Of a DNA stretch of 64,000 nucleotides, positions 50,747 to 63,729 are shown in pieces. Below the pieces are notes generated by a model. The model saw nothing but the letters and a program-made list of their open reading frames with translations. It had not been told where the DNA came from and ran no database searches. The position numbers were made by a program, and so were the translations under genes. Position 1 is the stretch's first letter. Each line of letters begins with the position of its first letter. This DNA is from Nymphaea colorata (Eukaryota; Streptophyta; Magnoliopsida; Nymphaeales; Nymphaeaceae): the NCBI RefSeq assembly GCF_008831285.2, contig NC_045142.1, forward strand, positions 377,001-441,000, given 5' to 3'.

Positions 50747-53109
50747 ATTGTAGATCCTGCCGTCGGACATCGTGCTTCTTGAAGTTGTCTTCTTGGCGGA
50801 TTGTAACTATTGGTACATATGCAGTTTTTGGATATGTTGCAGTAATTGTAAAATATCTTGGGGGTGTTTATTCTGATAATTTTGTTCTCTTGGATAGGCG
50901 ATTCTGCTGGAAGCAATATGCTTCTCCAGTCCGACAACATCCGCAGCTGGCTGATTGCAAATTTGCAATTCTCGTGTGTGTGTGTGTGTGTCTGCGCGCC
51001 CAACGACTCAAAAAATAAATTAAAAAATGAATCTAAAAGAGATCGCGTTCATCTGCAACCACTCTTTTATAGCCAAAGCACGTGCTTCACTGCTTCGAGT
51101 ACATTCGGTTAGCTTACTTTGCGGCTTGTCGCGCGCTGTACTCATCAACTTCCAAAATGTTAATTACCCACTCACGTGTCAAGATGAATGACAGGAAACT
51201 GCCCTTGATTTCTGGAAGTAGAGCCTTCTTTGAAACTTCGATTTTTTTTTTTTTATTGTGTCTCCATTCGCTGGAATTGAAAAATTTTTCCCAGTTACAT
51301 TCTATGTCATGTATTGAAACTGTACGTCTCCGTTTATTGTAATTGAAAAAATATTTTCAATTTCACTCCCTACGAGATGAAACGTCCCCTTAATGCCATT
51401 GGATTAAAACTCGCTAAGGATTTTGGATCTGGATTGGATTTTATTCAATGCTCGAGTGAGAATATCGATTGCTAGCATCAGATTTACTTGTCTGAGATAA
51501 CATCTGATGTGGTAACTACAAACAAAATATGCTTAATTGAATTTGGGCTTGTGTCCAAATCCAAGATGATCACTATTTTGTACGGAATATAGGGTAAACT
51601 ATAGTTTGTAGGGTCCTTATTAGATAGAGCATTTGTGCTATAATATGTGATCGGAGCTTGAGCTAATTACTAAGCCAGATCTTTGCCATGTCTGCTCTGG
51701 AATTCAATCTGACCTGATCTATTTATAGATTTTGTCCTTGAGAAGATCCATCATCACCATATGTATGTTTAATCTGGATTTAGTTCAACATTGGATCCAG
51801 TTTACATTTGTTAAAATTGGAATAGCTCAACACTTATATGCTTCCGGGTCAAGCAAGATGCAACCCGCAAGAAATCAGTTCGTAAGCGGTCCAAACTAAC
51901 CTTAGGCCATGGATCAGGTTAGGTATTGATGGCAAACAATTCCATTTTATGGTTCCATCTCTTCGGTTATTTAAACCTCAACAATGAGTGGCCATTCCCC
52001 GTTTGCTAGAGTGAGAATATTCTTTCTCAGAAAGGAATAATATACCCCCAAGCAATATTCTTCTCTAGCTTCATGCTAAGGAATTTGTATACCCATAGAT
52101 TTTGACACTTGGAAAATAGTTGCAACTTGTTTTGAACTGTAAATGATACTTTTTCCATTATTAATTTGTCTTTTATTAGAGGAATATTCCGCTAATTAAT
52201 TTTCTATTAACAACTCGTCTTTTGTTGGCTCTAAACATGTTTATAAGATTATGATAAAAGAAAGGCACCTTACCCGTCACAGTGTTGGATGTGGATTATT
52301 AGTGGAAAGCCAATACCAAACAAATGGTCTAGCATCATTAGCAAGAGACGTGCCATGTGCAACAAGAATAGGTTTTGGGATGAAATGGACCAGATGTTGA
52401 CACAGGACCGCTCTGTTTCTAAATCTGCTTATTAGAAAAACAGATCTGGTTCTTCTCGTAAAATACATGTATCAAGAAGACCATGCTTATGTTCACAGAA
52501 ATATGCTGTGATCATCAATGTTGCTTTCAAATCCAGCAGCCAAAAGAAATTAAAATTTGGCTTCTTTAGAAGTTTGATAATATAACAGGTTCCTGCAAAA
52601 ACTTTTCAGAAAGCCTTTAAAAATTTTGAAAAAAAAAAATCGTAAAGCAACCCTCTCCCCAAAAAGGAAAAAAAAAAATCGTGGATCTGCTTGCAAAGTA
52701 CATTATTGATATCTCAATGGAGAACATTTATCTATCAAATGAAAACAATTTATCATTATAATACGATATATGATGCTCCCATAAAAAGGAGGAGGGCAGA
52801 TGAGGTAGGTGACCTCAAAAGGAGAAACACCCACCAAGATGCAGTGCAGTGCAAAGTGCAAACAAAACTTAGCGGGTGCTTTGGGAGTTTTACATGACAT
52901 TTGACATTAAGAAGGCCACCTGCTGAGTGAGGATATCCTCTTTAAACGATGCATTTTAAAGGACCAAGATTTTGACTTTGTTTGGGGGACAAATGGAGCA
53001 CTTCGTGTGAAATTGTCTCCTAGTGGCCAATAGTTTCCCAAGGTGCCAGGGCTTCCAGTTCAATACATATGTGAAGCTGTTCTAGATTTGCTCCCCACAT
53101 TTAGTGCAA

Positions 53110-53111
<2 letters not shown>

Positions 53112-53144
<33 letters not shown>
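53112..53144. repeat. (AT)n microsatellite
   Basis: About 16 AT units in intergenic DNA. Confidence 0.95.
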
Positions 53145-53146
<2 letters not shown>

Positions 53147-54970
53147 ATTGGTGCTTCTTTCAATAATATATCCAAAATTTGAGTAGTAATAAAGGAAATT
53201 TCTGAGTTTTGAACATTGTCAAAATATATATATAAAAAAAAGGCATTAAATAGGAACCACCCAGTCATTCACGCAGCAAGTTGTTTGTAAAAGGGCATAA
53301 CATTCCTGACCTTATAGGTAAAATGGCATAACGTTCAAATTGACCTTCCGTCATTCTGGCCTTCTTCTAAGGGTGTTTCAAGTTCTTATGAGAGGGTCCA
53401 ACCTTTTAGCTTTAATTACAATAATGAGTCTCATGAAAGTGAATTTTCTCGAATGGACTTGCTCTTAGAACACCAGTCAAACAAGACCAACTTCAATACC
53501 ATCTTATCACGTCTTCATTCCGGTAAAAAGCCCACAATCTTTGAAAGAAGAGGTAGTGGTCGGCTTCATTTCAGGGGAAATAAATGCTTGTGGAAAGTGA
53601 AAAACTTTAAAATACATTTTCTAGGAAAAAGTTTATCTTGAGACTCCTGTTTGGTAGTAATTGAAAGTTAGAAACAACATCTTATCTTTGCAATGGGTGA
53701 GTTATTAAATGAAAGGTATTCATTTATTTTAAAAAATGGCTTTTTCTTCGCGAAACAAAAGTAAGTGTTTTTCAGTCGATATTGCGTGAACATTACTGTC
53801 TTCAGATTATAATATAAAGCTTCGAAATGTCACGTTGGCATTTGTTATGGAAAGTTAAAATTGCCCTTAATTTACGCAGCAGACGTTTAAGTTTATTTAT
53901 TTATTTGTTGGTACTATATGTTTGTTGTCTCTCCCTTTCTTCCTTATTATGAATTGTGAAATCTATTAACAATTGGTGTTATGGATTCCGCAACAACAAA
54001 TATTTAAGAGGCTGTTTGACAATATTAACGTTTTGTTACTGTCGAATGAATCCACCTTAATGAGGTAAATTCATAGAATACTATTACAAGTGTTTCATGA
54101 ATCTGCTCTATTTTTCAGTGATAGATTAATGGAAGAATAATGATGTGTTACTGTTGCATGAGCTCTTAGGGTCCGTTTAGCAAACAAAACAATATGTAAC
54201 TAATTCATGAATATAAACCAAAGCTTAAGGCAGATTCATGAAACTCATTAAAAAGTGTCCTATAAATATGTTTTAAAGTTTAGGACGATTAATGAAACAA
54301 TTAAAAATTATTCCATTTCCATATGTCAAATAGTCATGAGGATTGTTTGGCCAAATGAAACATTTTGTGAGTGTTCTATAAATTTACCTTAACAAAAAGA
54401 GGCCGGACAATTATAATTATTCTGAATGTAAAATATTAATGGGTTTTCAAAAACTATAAGGAACGTCGATATAACATTGTTTCATATAAACAGTTTATTT
54501 ATATAAGGGTTAAGATCATGCAGCGATGTGAGGCCTGTATCAAGGTAACCGAAAACATGAGGTTGTTTTCAGAATTATAGCAACAAATCAGTATGCAAGT
54601 GAAAATTTCCAAACTTGAGGAGTCCTTTCTCCATTGCTTCCCTTTTTCTTCAGAAGCAACATGGACACCACTCACAACAGCCACAAGGTTCATGCACTTC
54701 TTGCTACTCACTCCGCCACCACTCACCGGAGGAGTGTTTACCTTAAAAAATAAAGAAAAGTTACTCTTGGGGAAAAAAAAAAAAAGCACTCAATATACAC
54801 TCATTGGGATATGACCATCGCCGAAGAGTAACATAATGGCATAGATCATAAACATCCAGATCCCGTTTAAGCCTTTTGTGGAGATATAATAGAAGTATCT
54901 AACACAAAAAAAAAAACCAACTAATTTCAATGCTAACAAAAATGTTGACGACTTTAGATGCAGCTTAACA

Positions 54971-55012
54971 TATTATTATTATTACTATTATTATTATTAC
55001 TATTATTATTAT
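54971..55012. repeat. (TTA)n microsatellite, interrupted
   Basis: ATT/TTA units with two TAC interruptions over about 42 bases. Confidence 0.9.
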
Positions 55013-55435
55013 GAGGTATAGGTAAGGAGCTATTAATAGCTCATAATATGGTATTATTGTAAGCTTTATTTGATTAACACAATTTTTCAGTTGGTGATTA
55101 CCTGTTTAAGCAACGGGAAAAAATTAGCCTGTCCAGTGATTAACTCAATGTCTAAATTGACGAGTGTCTTTTATTATGTGAAAAAATTAAGTGCATTTAT
55201 GATTTTTTTTTATTTGTGACCATTGGAAAGCGAGATGGAGAAAGTTTAGTGTCCGTTTCATATGTAAAAACACTTAATCGTCGCGGTGTAAAAGGAAAAG
55301 CACAAAATGATTTAATTAATGAGTTTTATTGAAACAAGTGCCTACCAAGATAAGCATAATTCTGATCGTCGTGGAGACTTTCACGAGATTTTGGGGTTTG
55401 AATTCGGTGGATTTTTTTTGAAGCAAAGCAATGGC

Positions 55436-55442
55436 TATAAAA
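55436..55442 (+). promoter_or_regulatory. TATA box of the UXS gene
   Basis: TATAAAA lies about 700 bases before the start codon. A TSS near 55470 would leave a non-coding first exon, with a candidate donor at 55643 (TGTTG|GTATG), and a leader intron ending at the acceptor TGTTTCTTCAG (56135), eleven bases before the ATG. A leader intron fits, but the exact TSS is not shown. Confidence 0.45.
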
Positions 55443-56145
55443 GCTGGTTGGTGAATAGTGGTGATTCGTTGCTTTCGTTTGTTAGTTACGTTCCTCTTGC
55501 TTGAATCCAAAGATATTGGGCTCTGCTTTAGTTGGCAGACTTTTCTGCTTTGTATTGGTATTTAGTTTCTCCTCAGTGTGCTCGAATTTCGTGAAGCTTC
55601 AGCTCTCGATTTGGGTTCGCTTTGGTTCTTTCATTCGTGTTGGTATGTTCGAGAATTTGATCGATTTCACTGGTTTTTGGATCCGTTGATTAAACGTTTT
55701 CAATGAATTTAGAGTTTCGGATTTCTTGCTTTGGTTGTCTCGGTTGGTTGAAGAATAGTTTTCTTTTTTGATTTGTTGGGTTTATTGGAGTTCGGTTTCG
55801 TTAGAAACTGATTATCTTTAATTCGTTCCGATTTACTGGAAGATATTTGACGTGGTTTCTTCGATGGAGTTTGGGCTTGAACTGTTACACTGTCCGTTTT
55901 CCACCGTTGGTTATTTCCGTGGAGAGGCTAAGTTTTCATAATGCAAATTGGGGCTTAAATTCGATGTAGTCGCGCCGGATTTGAATCTGGAGAGCACGTT
56001 TAATGTCCATCTTTTATGTGTATTCTGATTTCTTTAGTTGATGCGCTGGTGCTTGAATCCACTTGGTTTCCTTTTTCTGAACAATCATTTCTCAGTGATT
56101 TTTAACTTCAATATCTTTGTCTCTTGTTTCTTCAGACTTTTAGCG

Positions 56146-58170
56146 ATGGCCAGTTCCAATGGTGCAAATAACCATGCGTCGCATCAAACATCTCCAAAGC
56201 CGCCTCCGATGCCGTCGCCGCTGCGTAGTTCCAAATTTTGCCAGGTATAATCTGTTAGCAATCTATTGTGTGAGTTACATATGCAGGTTAGTTTGAAATT
56301 CAAATGCTCTTGTTGATGCAGAATGTTGAAGTTTATATCTCCATTTAGGGAAGAAGTTGTTGCATCTTAATTGTCCATTTGAGTTTTTTTTTTTTTTTAG
56401 AATTTTCTGCATAAAATGCTGGGAATTTTTGTTGATGATCGTGTTTAATGTGATTTCAGTTTAAGCGCTTATTTATCAAGATCGGTTGTGATCGCTAATA
56501 TTTATAAAAATGAAAAATTGGTCTGTGCTTAAATTTTCTTCTCAACTTTGTTTCGTTTCTTATGATATCGACAATGACAGCCAAAATTGCGGATATTGGT
56601 GACTGGTGGAGCTGGATTTATCGGTTCACATTTGGTGGACAAACTTATGGAAAATGATAACAATGAAGTAAGTTATTGTTTCCTTTTGGATATACTGGTC
56701 TTCTTGTGTCATTCCGAGTAATTCTAATAGGTTAATGCGTAGCTTGGGTTTATCATTTACCTTTTACTGCGGTATACTATTCACACCTTTCAAATGTTCT
56801 GGTTGTTCAGTTCCCAACAGTGTCTCCAAGGTTAAAATATTTTCTGTTCTGATCATTTTTGCAACTAGTTTTTGTCCGGATGCTTTAACACATGAAAGCT
56901 TAATGTGCTTGTTGCCTTGTTATACTCAGGTGATTGTTGCTGATAATTTTTTCACTGGCTCAAAGGACAACCTCAGAAAATGGATTGGCCATCCAAATTT
57001 TGAGCTTATTCGACATGGTCTTTCCCGTTCTTCCTGACTTGCTATGTGCAGTGATCAGCCTTGTTTCATTTCTTTTTGTGTTTTTCACGTGCTTGAAGAT
57101 TTTTCACTTTCAAGATTTTTTTTTACTCAAATTCATCTCCTGAAGCACGGGTTTCCCTTCTTCCCTCTTCCAAGAGAAAGTAGAGTTCATTTTTCATTCT
57201 TCATAACTTAAGCTAAGAGATTTCAAATATTGTTTTGTGCAAAATATGGGATTGTACTGTGTGCATTTTCAGGGCTACCATTCTTTTCACTCAATGTCAA
57301 ATTTTGCAATTTTCTTTGTTATTTATTGTGCATGTTATAGAAAGCCAAAATGAACTCATAATTGGATGCTGATGTCTAAAAATTGGAAATAAAAAGGAAG
57401 ACGAGACTATGTTCCTCTAAAAAGTCACTTTTCCTTGTTTATCTACAGAAAATTATGTTTGTAAAGTTTATGTTTAAATTTGCTAATGGAATGTTATTTT
57501 TATTCTTAATGTTTAGCTGTTTTGTTGCAGATGTAACAGAACCTTTGTTGGTAGAAGTTGATCAAATTTACCATCTTGCTTGCCCAGCCTCTCCAATTTT
57601 TTACAAATACAACCCTGTGAAGGCAAGTATCACATCATTTACCTTTTCTGTTATTTTTTACATGGTTGGTTTAACATGTAAATTGTCTATTGGAAAATGT
57701 TTTTTCATGGATGACTAATGTGACAGGGTCCATGTCTATTTATCTGTGTACATGTTTATATGCGTTGTCTTAGCATGAATGATTTCTTAAATTAGTCTTA
57801 CGGTCAAGAAATCAAATTCTCTATCAGTTGAAAAAGATACGACTTCGTATAAATTTCAGGCAATAATTGGGTCAGTATGTGGGAGCTTGAATTTCTAACA
57901 TAGGTGCTTTTTTTCAGCAACCTGTGTAACACTCAAAAATTTGTCTACTGATGACTAATGTATTTGTGGGTATGTCATTGATAATGCCAAATGAGATATT
58001 ATTTGTTTCATTTGGCATTCTAAAATGCATTATGATGTTCTGTCCATGTATCAGCTCAATGGCATGTTTGCAATCTAATTGTATATTATGCTCTTTAACA
58101 GACCATAAAGACAAATGTGATTGGCACACTGAATATGTTAGGACTTGCCAAGCGGGTTGGTGCAAGGTTA

Positions 58171-58209
<39 letters not shown>

Positions 58210-60595
58210 CTATATATTCGTAAAATATTTGCCATTCCAAAATAACTAGCCCCTGAAAGTTTTTCTTCAATTTTTTTAGGATTTTGCTAACATCAACTTC
58301 AGAAGTATATGGTGATCCTCTTGAGCATCCTCAAAAGGAAGAATATTGGGGCAATGTCAACCCAATTGGTAGGTGGAATCTAAGGCTAAACACATTTAAA
58401 CTGTTCAGGGACTCCAGTACTTCTGGAGATATTTGCTTTTCATTGGTGTGGATGGTAATCATTGGTTTCTTTGGTTTGAATGGACCATGAAATTGCTTGT
58501 GTAGAGCCTACCCTTGGGAGCTGATTAGCTTGTTTAGACGTGTCAGGAAACTTGTAAGCGTTCTTTTTTCTCCTATCATCCTTTTGAGTACAACTAAGAA
58601 AGGCTCAGTCTAAAGACATATTGAATAATTTGTCCATAACACAATTTGGAACTTTTTTGAAGCTTTCACTTGTGGAGTGCATGTAGTGCCATACTGCAAC
58701 TTGCTTGAAACTCCCACCTAGTGCCACTTTCTGATAATGTACCTGACGCCACATGAGATTCCTCCTGCTCTTAGATTTGATGATATTTTTCACAATGCCC
58801 TTGAGTGGAAGATAAGAGCATTGAGTAGACTGACAATTGGTTTTTGTGTTTCAGGTGTTAGAAGCTGCTATGATGAGGGAAAACGTGTTGCTGAGACTCT
58901 GATGTTTGACTATCATAGGCAACATGGCATTGGTATCGCATATAGATTCAAATCTGGCATGTCATAAAAGTATCATTAGTTGCCCTTATGAAATTAAAAT
59001 TTACACCTTGTCTTCAGAAATTCGTATTGCTAGAATTTTCAACACCTATGGCCCACGGATGAACATTGATGACGGACGTGTTGTTAGCAATTTTATTGCA
59101 CAAGCACTCAGGTAAATTGGAATATTTCTTTTGAGGTACTTGTTATGTTGAAAAGGGAAGCTAGCTGCAAGTTAATATAGAAGCTTTTGTTAACAATCTT
59201 CTTACCCTGTGTCCCGTCAGCTCTGTGCCACCGTCAAATTTGACAATTTTGTGAAGAGGATTTGCTGTCCTCTCTGTTTAACATTCAAGTTTGCCTTTGT
59301 GAGAGAGAAATTTGACAGTGGGCCGTTTTGGTTGTGATAAATAAGTCGGGAAATGGTCCCTGGTGTTTGTGCTTTAAAATATTCTTATCACATAAGACCA
59401 AGGCAGAACATGAGATAATGAGAAGCAGAAAGAGAGTTAAAATGTCTTGAAAGTTGAAACAACATCACAATCTTGACTGTAACTGTAACTGGAACACTAC
59501 ATTAACAATTTGCTTTTACTGTGCATCTATGACAGGGGTGAGCCATTAACCGTTCAATCTCCTGGAACACAGACACGAAGCTTTTGTTATGTGTCAGACA
59601 TGGTAGATATTTCTTTTCTTACTCATAATATTCTTTTGAAAACAATAACATTGAATTATTAATTTGGTCAGCAGTCAACAGCTACAATTTCTCTTTCTCT
59701 TTCTTACTTTCAATAAAGGTTGATGGGCTTATTCGACTCATGGAAGGAGAACATACTGGACCTATCAACCTTGGGAATCCTGGTAATTCTAGTGTGCATT
59801 TTATTTGCATGGATGGTATCATCTCCTTTTCTTTTATATTTCTTTCTAGAAAGATGTATTATGAGGACTGTCATCATGATGTTTAAGATTGAATATTTTG
59901 GATTCACCATCGGCATTTTAAAATTGAGGCAGCTCTCTCTCTCGACTGAATGTTGTATCTCATTGAAGTAGTCTAATAAGCCTGACTTGCACTCTGCGGT
60001 ACCACCATGTTGCAGACTTAATTTAGCTATGGGATGCATCATGTGGCTGTTAGTGCCACTATTTAAGGAAACCTTTTTCAACATTTCCTTGAGTTGGTGT
60101 GCAGTAGGAGCCTTCTCTTTTTTGTGTATGCCTTAATGTTTGTTGCTTTGTTTAGGTGAGTTCACCATGCTGGAGCTTGCTGAAACTGTGAAGGAGGTTG
60201 GTTCACCTACACTGTTGTAATTAACTATTGATTTCCTGCTCTCATGAGCTACTTTTCTGGTCTCTGAGAGAAAAAGCAGAAGCTGCCTGTCGATTTTTGT
60301 TACCACAGTTTGGACTTCTTTCTTCTGCAAGTTATATTATGATCTTATCTGTTTTCTGAATCTTGCTTAAGAAATACATGCCTTGGTCTAAATTTTGACA
60401 CAACTTTTACAGCTTATTAGTCCGTCGGTGCCGTTGAAGATTGTGGAGAACACTCCAGATGATCCTCGTCAAAGAAAGCCTGACATCACAAAGGCAACAA
60501 CCTTGCTAGGTTGGGAGCCCAAGATTGTACTGCGTGAAGGCCTTCCGCTCATGGAAGAAGATTTCAGGCTGCGACTCTCAGTCCCAAGGAAGTGA
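56146..60595 (+). CDS. UXS: Cytosolic UDP-glucuronate decarboxylase (UDP-xylose synthase)
   Basis: Twelve coding exons: 56146..56244, 56581..56667, 56930..57017, 57531..57622, 58102..58166, 58280..58368, 58855..58932, 59018..59111, 59536..59602, 59719..59782, 60156..60196 and 60413..60595. They join in frame to 348 residues, near the 342-346 of Arabidopsis UXS3, UXS5 and UXS6. The enzyme converts UDP-glucuronate to UDP-xylose with bound NAD+, supplying xylose for xyloglucan, xylan and glycoproteins. It is an extended SDR: GGAGFIG NAD+ motif at 42-48, [10 protein letters not shown] at 146-155, catalytic Tyr179 and Lys183 (SCYDEGKR), then [10 protein letters not shown] and the C-terminal [13 protein letters not shown]. 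No membrane anchor precedes residue 34, so it is the soluble form, unlike the Golgi UXS1/2/4 type. The intron after exon 4 begins with GC (AAG|GCAAGT), and that after exon 3 with a weak GTCTTT donor. Confidence 0.97.
58174..58206 (+). repeat. (CT)n microsatellite in UXS intron 5
   Basis: About 16 CT units starting 8 bases inside the intron. Confidence 0.95.
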
Positions 60596-61700
60596 TGGCT
60601 GAATTTGTCCCATATAGTTCAGAGTTTTTGGGAGTGCGATGGCGCTGGAAGTTAATTTTTTTGGAGAGATGCAATATTCCTTCGTATATCATGGATTTAC
60701 CACCATATCTTGGTAAACTGTGTTTGCAATTTTGGTATATGGAATAATTGATTATTCATTTTCCTTCTCTTCAATATATGAGAATGCATGTTTATGTATG
60801 TGTATGTCTTTGTGCTCATGTATATTGATTCATGCATGCTCCTTCTCTTGTGCATGTGAGTGTGTATGTGCAGGCATACACAGAACCTACTTTGGTTAGA
60901 GAACAGAGTGTGCACAGCTTAATTGCATAAGATATGCTGGATTACACATTGAGGATCAAATTTCCAAGTTTTGTTCTACAAATGTGATCTCTATAGTTTT
61001 ACATTCTTGGATGGCTTTTTTACTTGTAAATAAAAATAATATTTTATATTAGATTGAAAATACGATGGCCCAAATCTTTTGATTCTTGAAATTTTATGGA
61101 TTAACAAAATCTCATAACTAATCCGAATAGAGTGATATAAGAGTGGATTTGTAAGTTATATGAACCATGGGAATCACGTTAGTGCAGTTTGAATTGTTAG
61201 AATGAAACCTGCAAGATATAATCACATTGCCACTCTCTGATCCCCCCAAACACGCTCCAAAGAGTACCTATCCAATGCTTCTAAAATGATGTTCGACAAA
61301 CGGGTAGTTTTCGGCTTGGTTAACTGTAATTAACACTATGGTGTGTTCACTAACTATGGTTGATGAACGTCTACGACTCAAAGAGAAGAATGCCATGCAG
61401 TATAAATCTAAAGTTCAATATTCAAGATGTGTTGCGAAAAGGAAAACGCGAGCATAAAAGTCAAAAGAGTTCGTAATTAAAGGTCATATACATCACCAAA
61501 CGAACTGAAAATTTTTAAAAATTTTCAATGCTAACGATGGCCAATGCTGCTGGATTAGTTCAATTGTGCGTGATGTTGTTGGATAGCTGAAATTTAAAAT
61601 TTTGTCACTAAAAATTAGTTATTATATATACTTAACAACCGGTTTTGGTGCAATGAAAGTTTACAGTGGCTTTAACATCAACTTATGACCCTTTCAGTGA
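60596..61700. other. UXS 3' UTR and spacer
   Basis: The first few hundred bases are probably UXS 3' UTR. It has a TATG/TGTG-rich stretch near 60785-60875. No gene seen. Confidence 0.5.
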
Positions 61701-62940
61701 CGGAACTTTTAAATTTTTTAGTCTAGGATACAAGGAAACACCAAACCTAAATCATCCTATCCATCATGATATATAGTTGAAAGAAAAACAATAGGAAAAA
61801 AGTGATTTCGTTTACACATCTTCCTTTTTGTTTTTTTTGTTTTCAACCCTTCATCATAAAAAAAATGGATGGTTCTTATGAGTGGGTTGGGCAATCCATA
61901 GTCATTATTATTCAATTGTCCATATATATGAGTCCCTGAACTGTCACTCTAAAAGTATTAGACACCAAACTTAGTTTGTCCAGTCATTATGATTGTCAGT
62001 TTAGAGAAAAATGTGATTTAGTTCACACCATTTTTTTTTTCTCTCAATCATCCATCATCATCTTAAGGAAGGCTGCACATGAGCCAAGTATAACTTGAAT
62101 TGGGCTAGCTCGAGCTCGACTCGACTCAAAAGGTTCAAGCTCGAACTTGACTCAAACTCAAACCAAACTCGATAAAATGAGCTCGATGGAACAACCTCAA
62201 GCTCGACTCAACAATGCAATGTCAATCTCGAAGTCAACTCGTTTAACTTGTTTGTGCTAAAAATATTTATTTTCTTTTAACTTGTTAAGCCGTTTAGCTT
62301 GATTAACTATTTTCTCATTATAATTTAACATTTGTTGTGCAGTCGAGCTGAGACGAGTTTAAACAAGTTGAATTCTTACAACTTGAACTTGACTCATTTA
62401 ACATTTCAAGCATATATTTGAATTTGAGCTCAACTTGTTTATAAATTAGTGGAGTTTAGACAACTGAGTTCTAGTCATGCTTAGGCTGTTCCGGCTTGGT
62501 GTGCAGCCCTACATCATATATTGAACAATACTCGTTATTGAGTCATCATTCAATTCTCATATATGTGAGAACTATGAACAATAAGTTTCAAACTAATGAA
62601 CACCACGAGACATCAATTTTGAGCAACCTAATTCATTGTGATGGACGGTTGAGAGAAAACAATAAGAAAATGTGATTTAATTCATACACTTTTCTCTCGA
62701 CCGTCAATTGTCATGGATTGGATGATCCTCATGAATGAGTTGGATAACTTTGGCTATCTAGAGTCATCATTCAAGTTTTGGAGTCTATGAACAATGACTG
62801 AAAAATTCATTGACACCAAGAGACAACAAACCTAAAGTGTTTGATATGAACGTTAAAATAAAAACAAAAATAAAAACAGTGATTTAGTCCATACATAGTT
62901 TTACTGTATGGGTCCTCATGTACGAGCCAGTGATTCTAAA
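61700..62940. repeat. Decayed repeat array between UXS and histone H4
   Basis: A set of phrases recurs in the same order: CACCAAGAGACAACAAACCTAAA-like, AAACAATAGGAAAA-like, GTGATTTAGTTCATACA, a pyrimidine-rich stretch, ATCCTCATGAATGAGTTGG and GAGTCATCATTCAATTCT. At least three partial copies are seen, around 61727-61985, 62505-62830 and 62810-62940. Copies are diverged and one is interrupted by the MITE at 62071-62508. Confidence 0.65.
62071..62508. mobile_element. MITE inserted in the repeat array
   Basis: GGCTGCACA at 62071 and TGTGCAGCC at 62500 form a perfect 9-bp inverted repeat, extended by AGCC/GGCT. The interior of about 440 bases is built of GAGCTCGACTCGA-like and AACTTGAACTTGA-like phrases and has no coding capacity. 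This architecture is familiar from widespread plant MITEs; class not assigned. Confidence 0.7.
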
Positions 62941-63247
62941 TAATTAGACAGATATTCTCTTTTATCGACTGGTGATAATCGGATCCAAGTCTCACACCTC
63001 AGGTGTTTAGTTCTCCCCGAATCCGACCCTGATCCATAACCCGATCCATTTTAAGCAGCAAGGCAAATTGTGAAACGGCTCTCTCTCAAAAAACACAGAG
63101 TCTACTCTAATCGCACCAGAATCTCCGCCAAGCGCCAATGCGTGGCGACAGCCGTCCAGATTTCGGAGATGGACGGTCGAGAACGATAGATGGGCGTCGA
63201 CACGGATCGACCCTCAGCCTCCGTCCGCCCGCCATCTCCGCATGCCG

Positions 63248-63255
63248 TTTCCCGC
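63248..63255 (+). promoter_or_regulatory. E2F site TTTCCCGC in the H4 promoter
   Basis: The canonical plant E2F motif lies 170 bases before the H4 start and 44 bases before the TATA box. It fits S-phase expression. A CACGGATC at about 63199 differs by one base from the plant histone octamer CGCGGATC; it is too weak to call. Confidence 0.65.
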
Positions 63256-63298
63256 TTCAAGCGCGCAAAATAGTTGAAAATTCGAAAAAGCACTTATC

Positions 63299-63305
63299 TA
63301 TAAAT
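63299..63305 (+). promoter_or_regulatory. TATA box of histone H4
   Basis: TATAAAT, 119 bases before the start codon, implies a leader of roughly 90 bases. Confidence 0.7.
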
Positions 63306-63360
63306 TGGCTCTTCCCTCGCTCCCAATCCCATTGTCCGCATCAGCGATTAGCTGGATTGA

Positions 63361-63729
<369 letters not shown>

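Larger units (their letters stand above)
50747..55400. other. KNL2 3' UTR and intergenic region
   Basis: No supported gene. Holds a (TG)n tract at 50974-50991, an (AT)n tract at 53112-53144 and an ATT-type repeat at 54971-55012. The first few hundred bases are probably KNL2 3' UTR. Frames such as 54499-54789 on the minus strand have no family signal. Confidence 0.6.

Noticed and set aside
62100-62470. GAGCTCGACTCGA phrases taken as a satellite or regulatory cluster
   Set aside because: They are the interior of the MITE bounded by GGCTGCACA inverted repeats.
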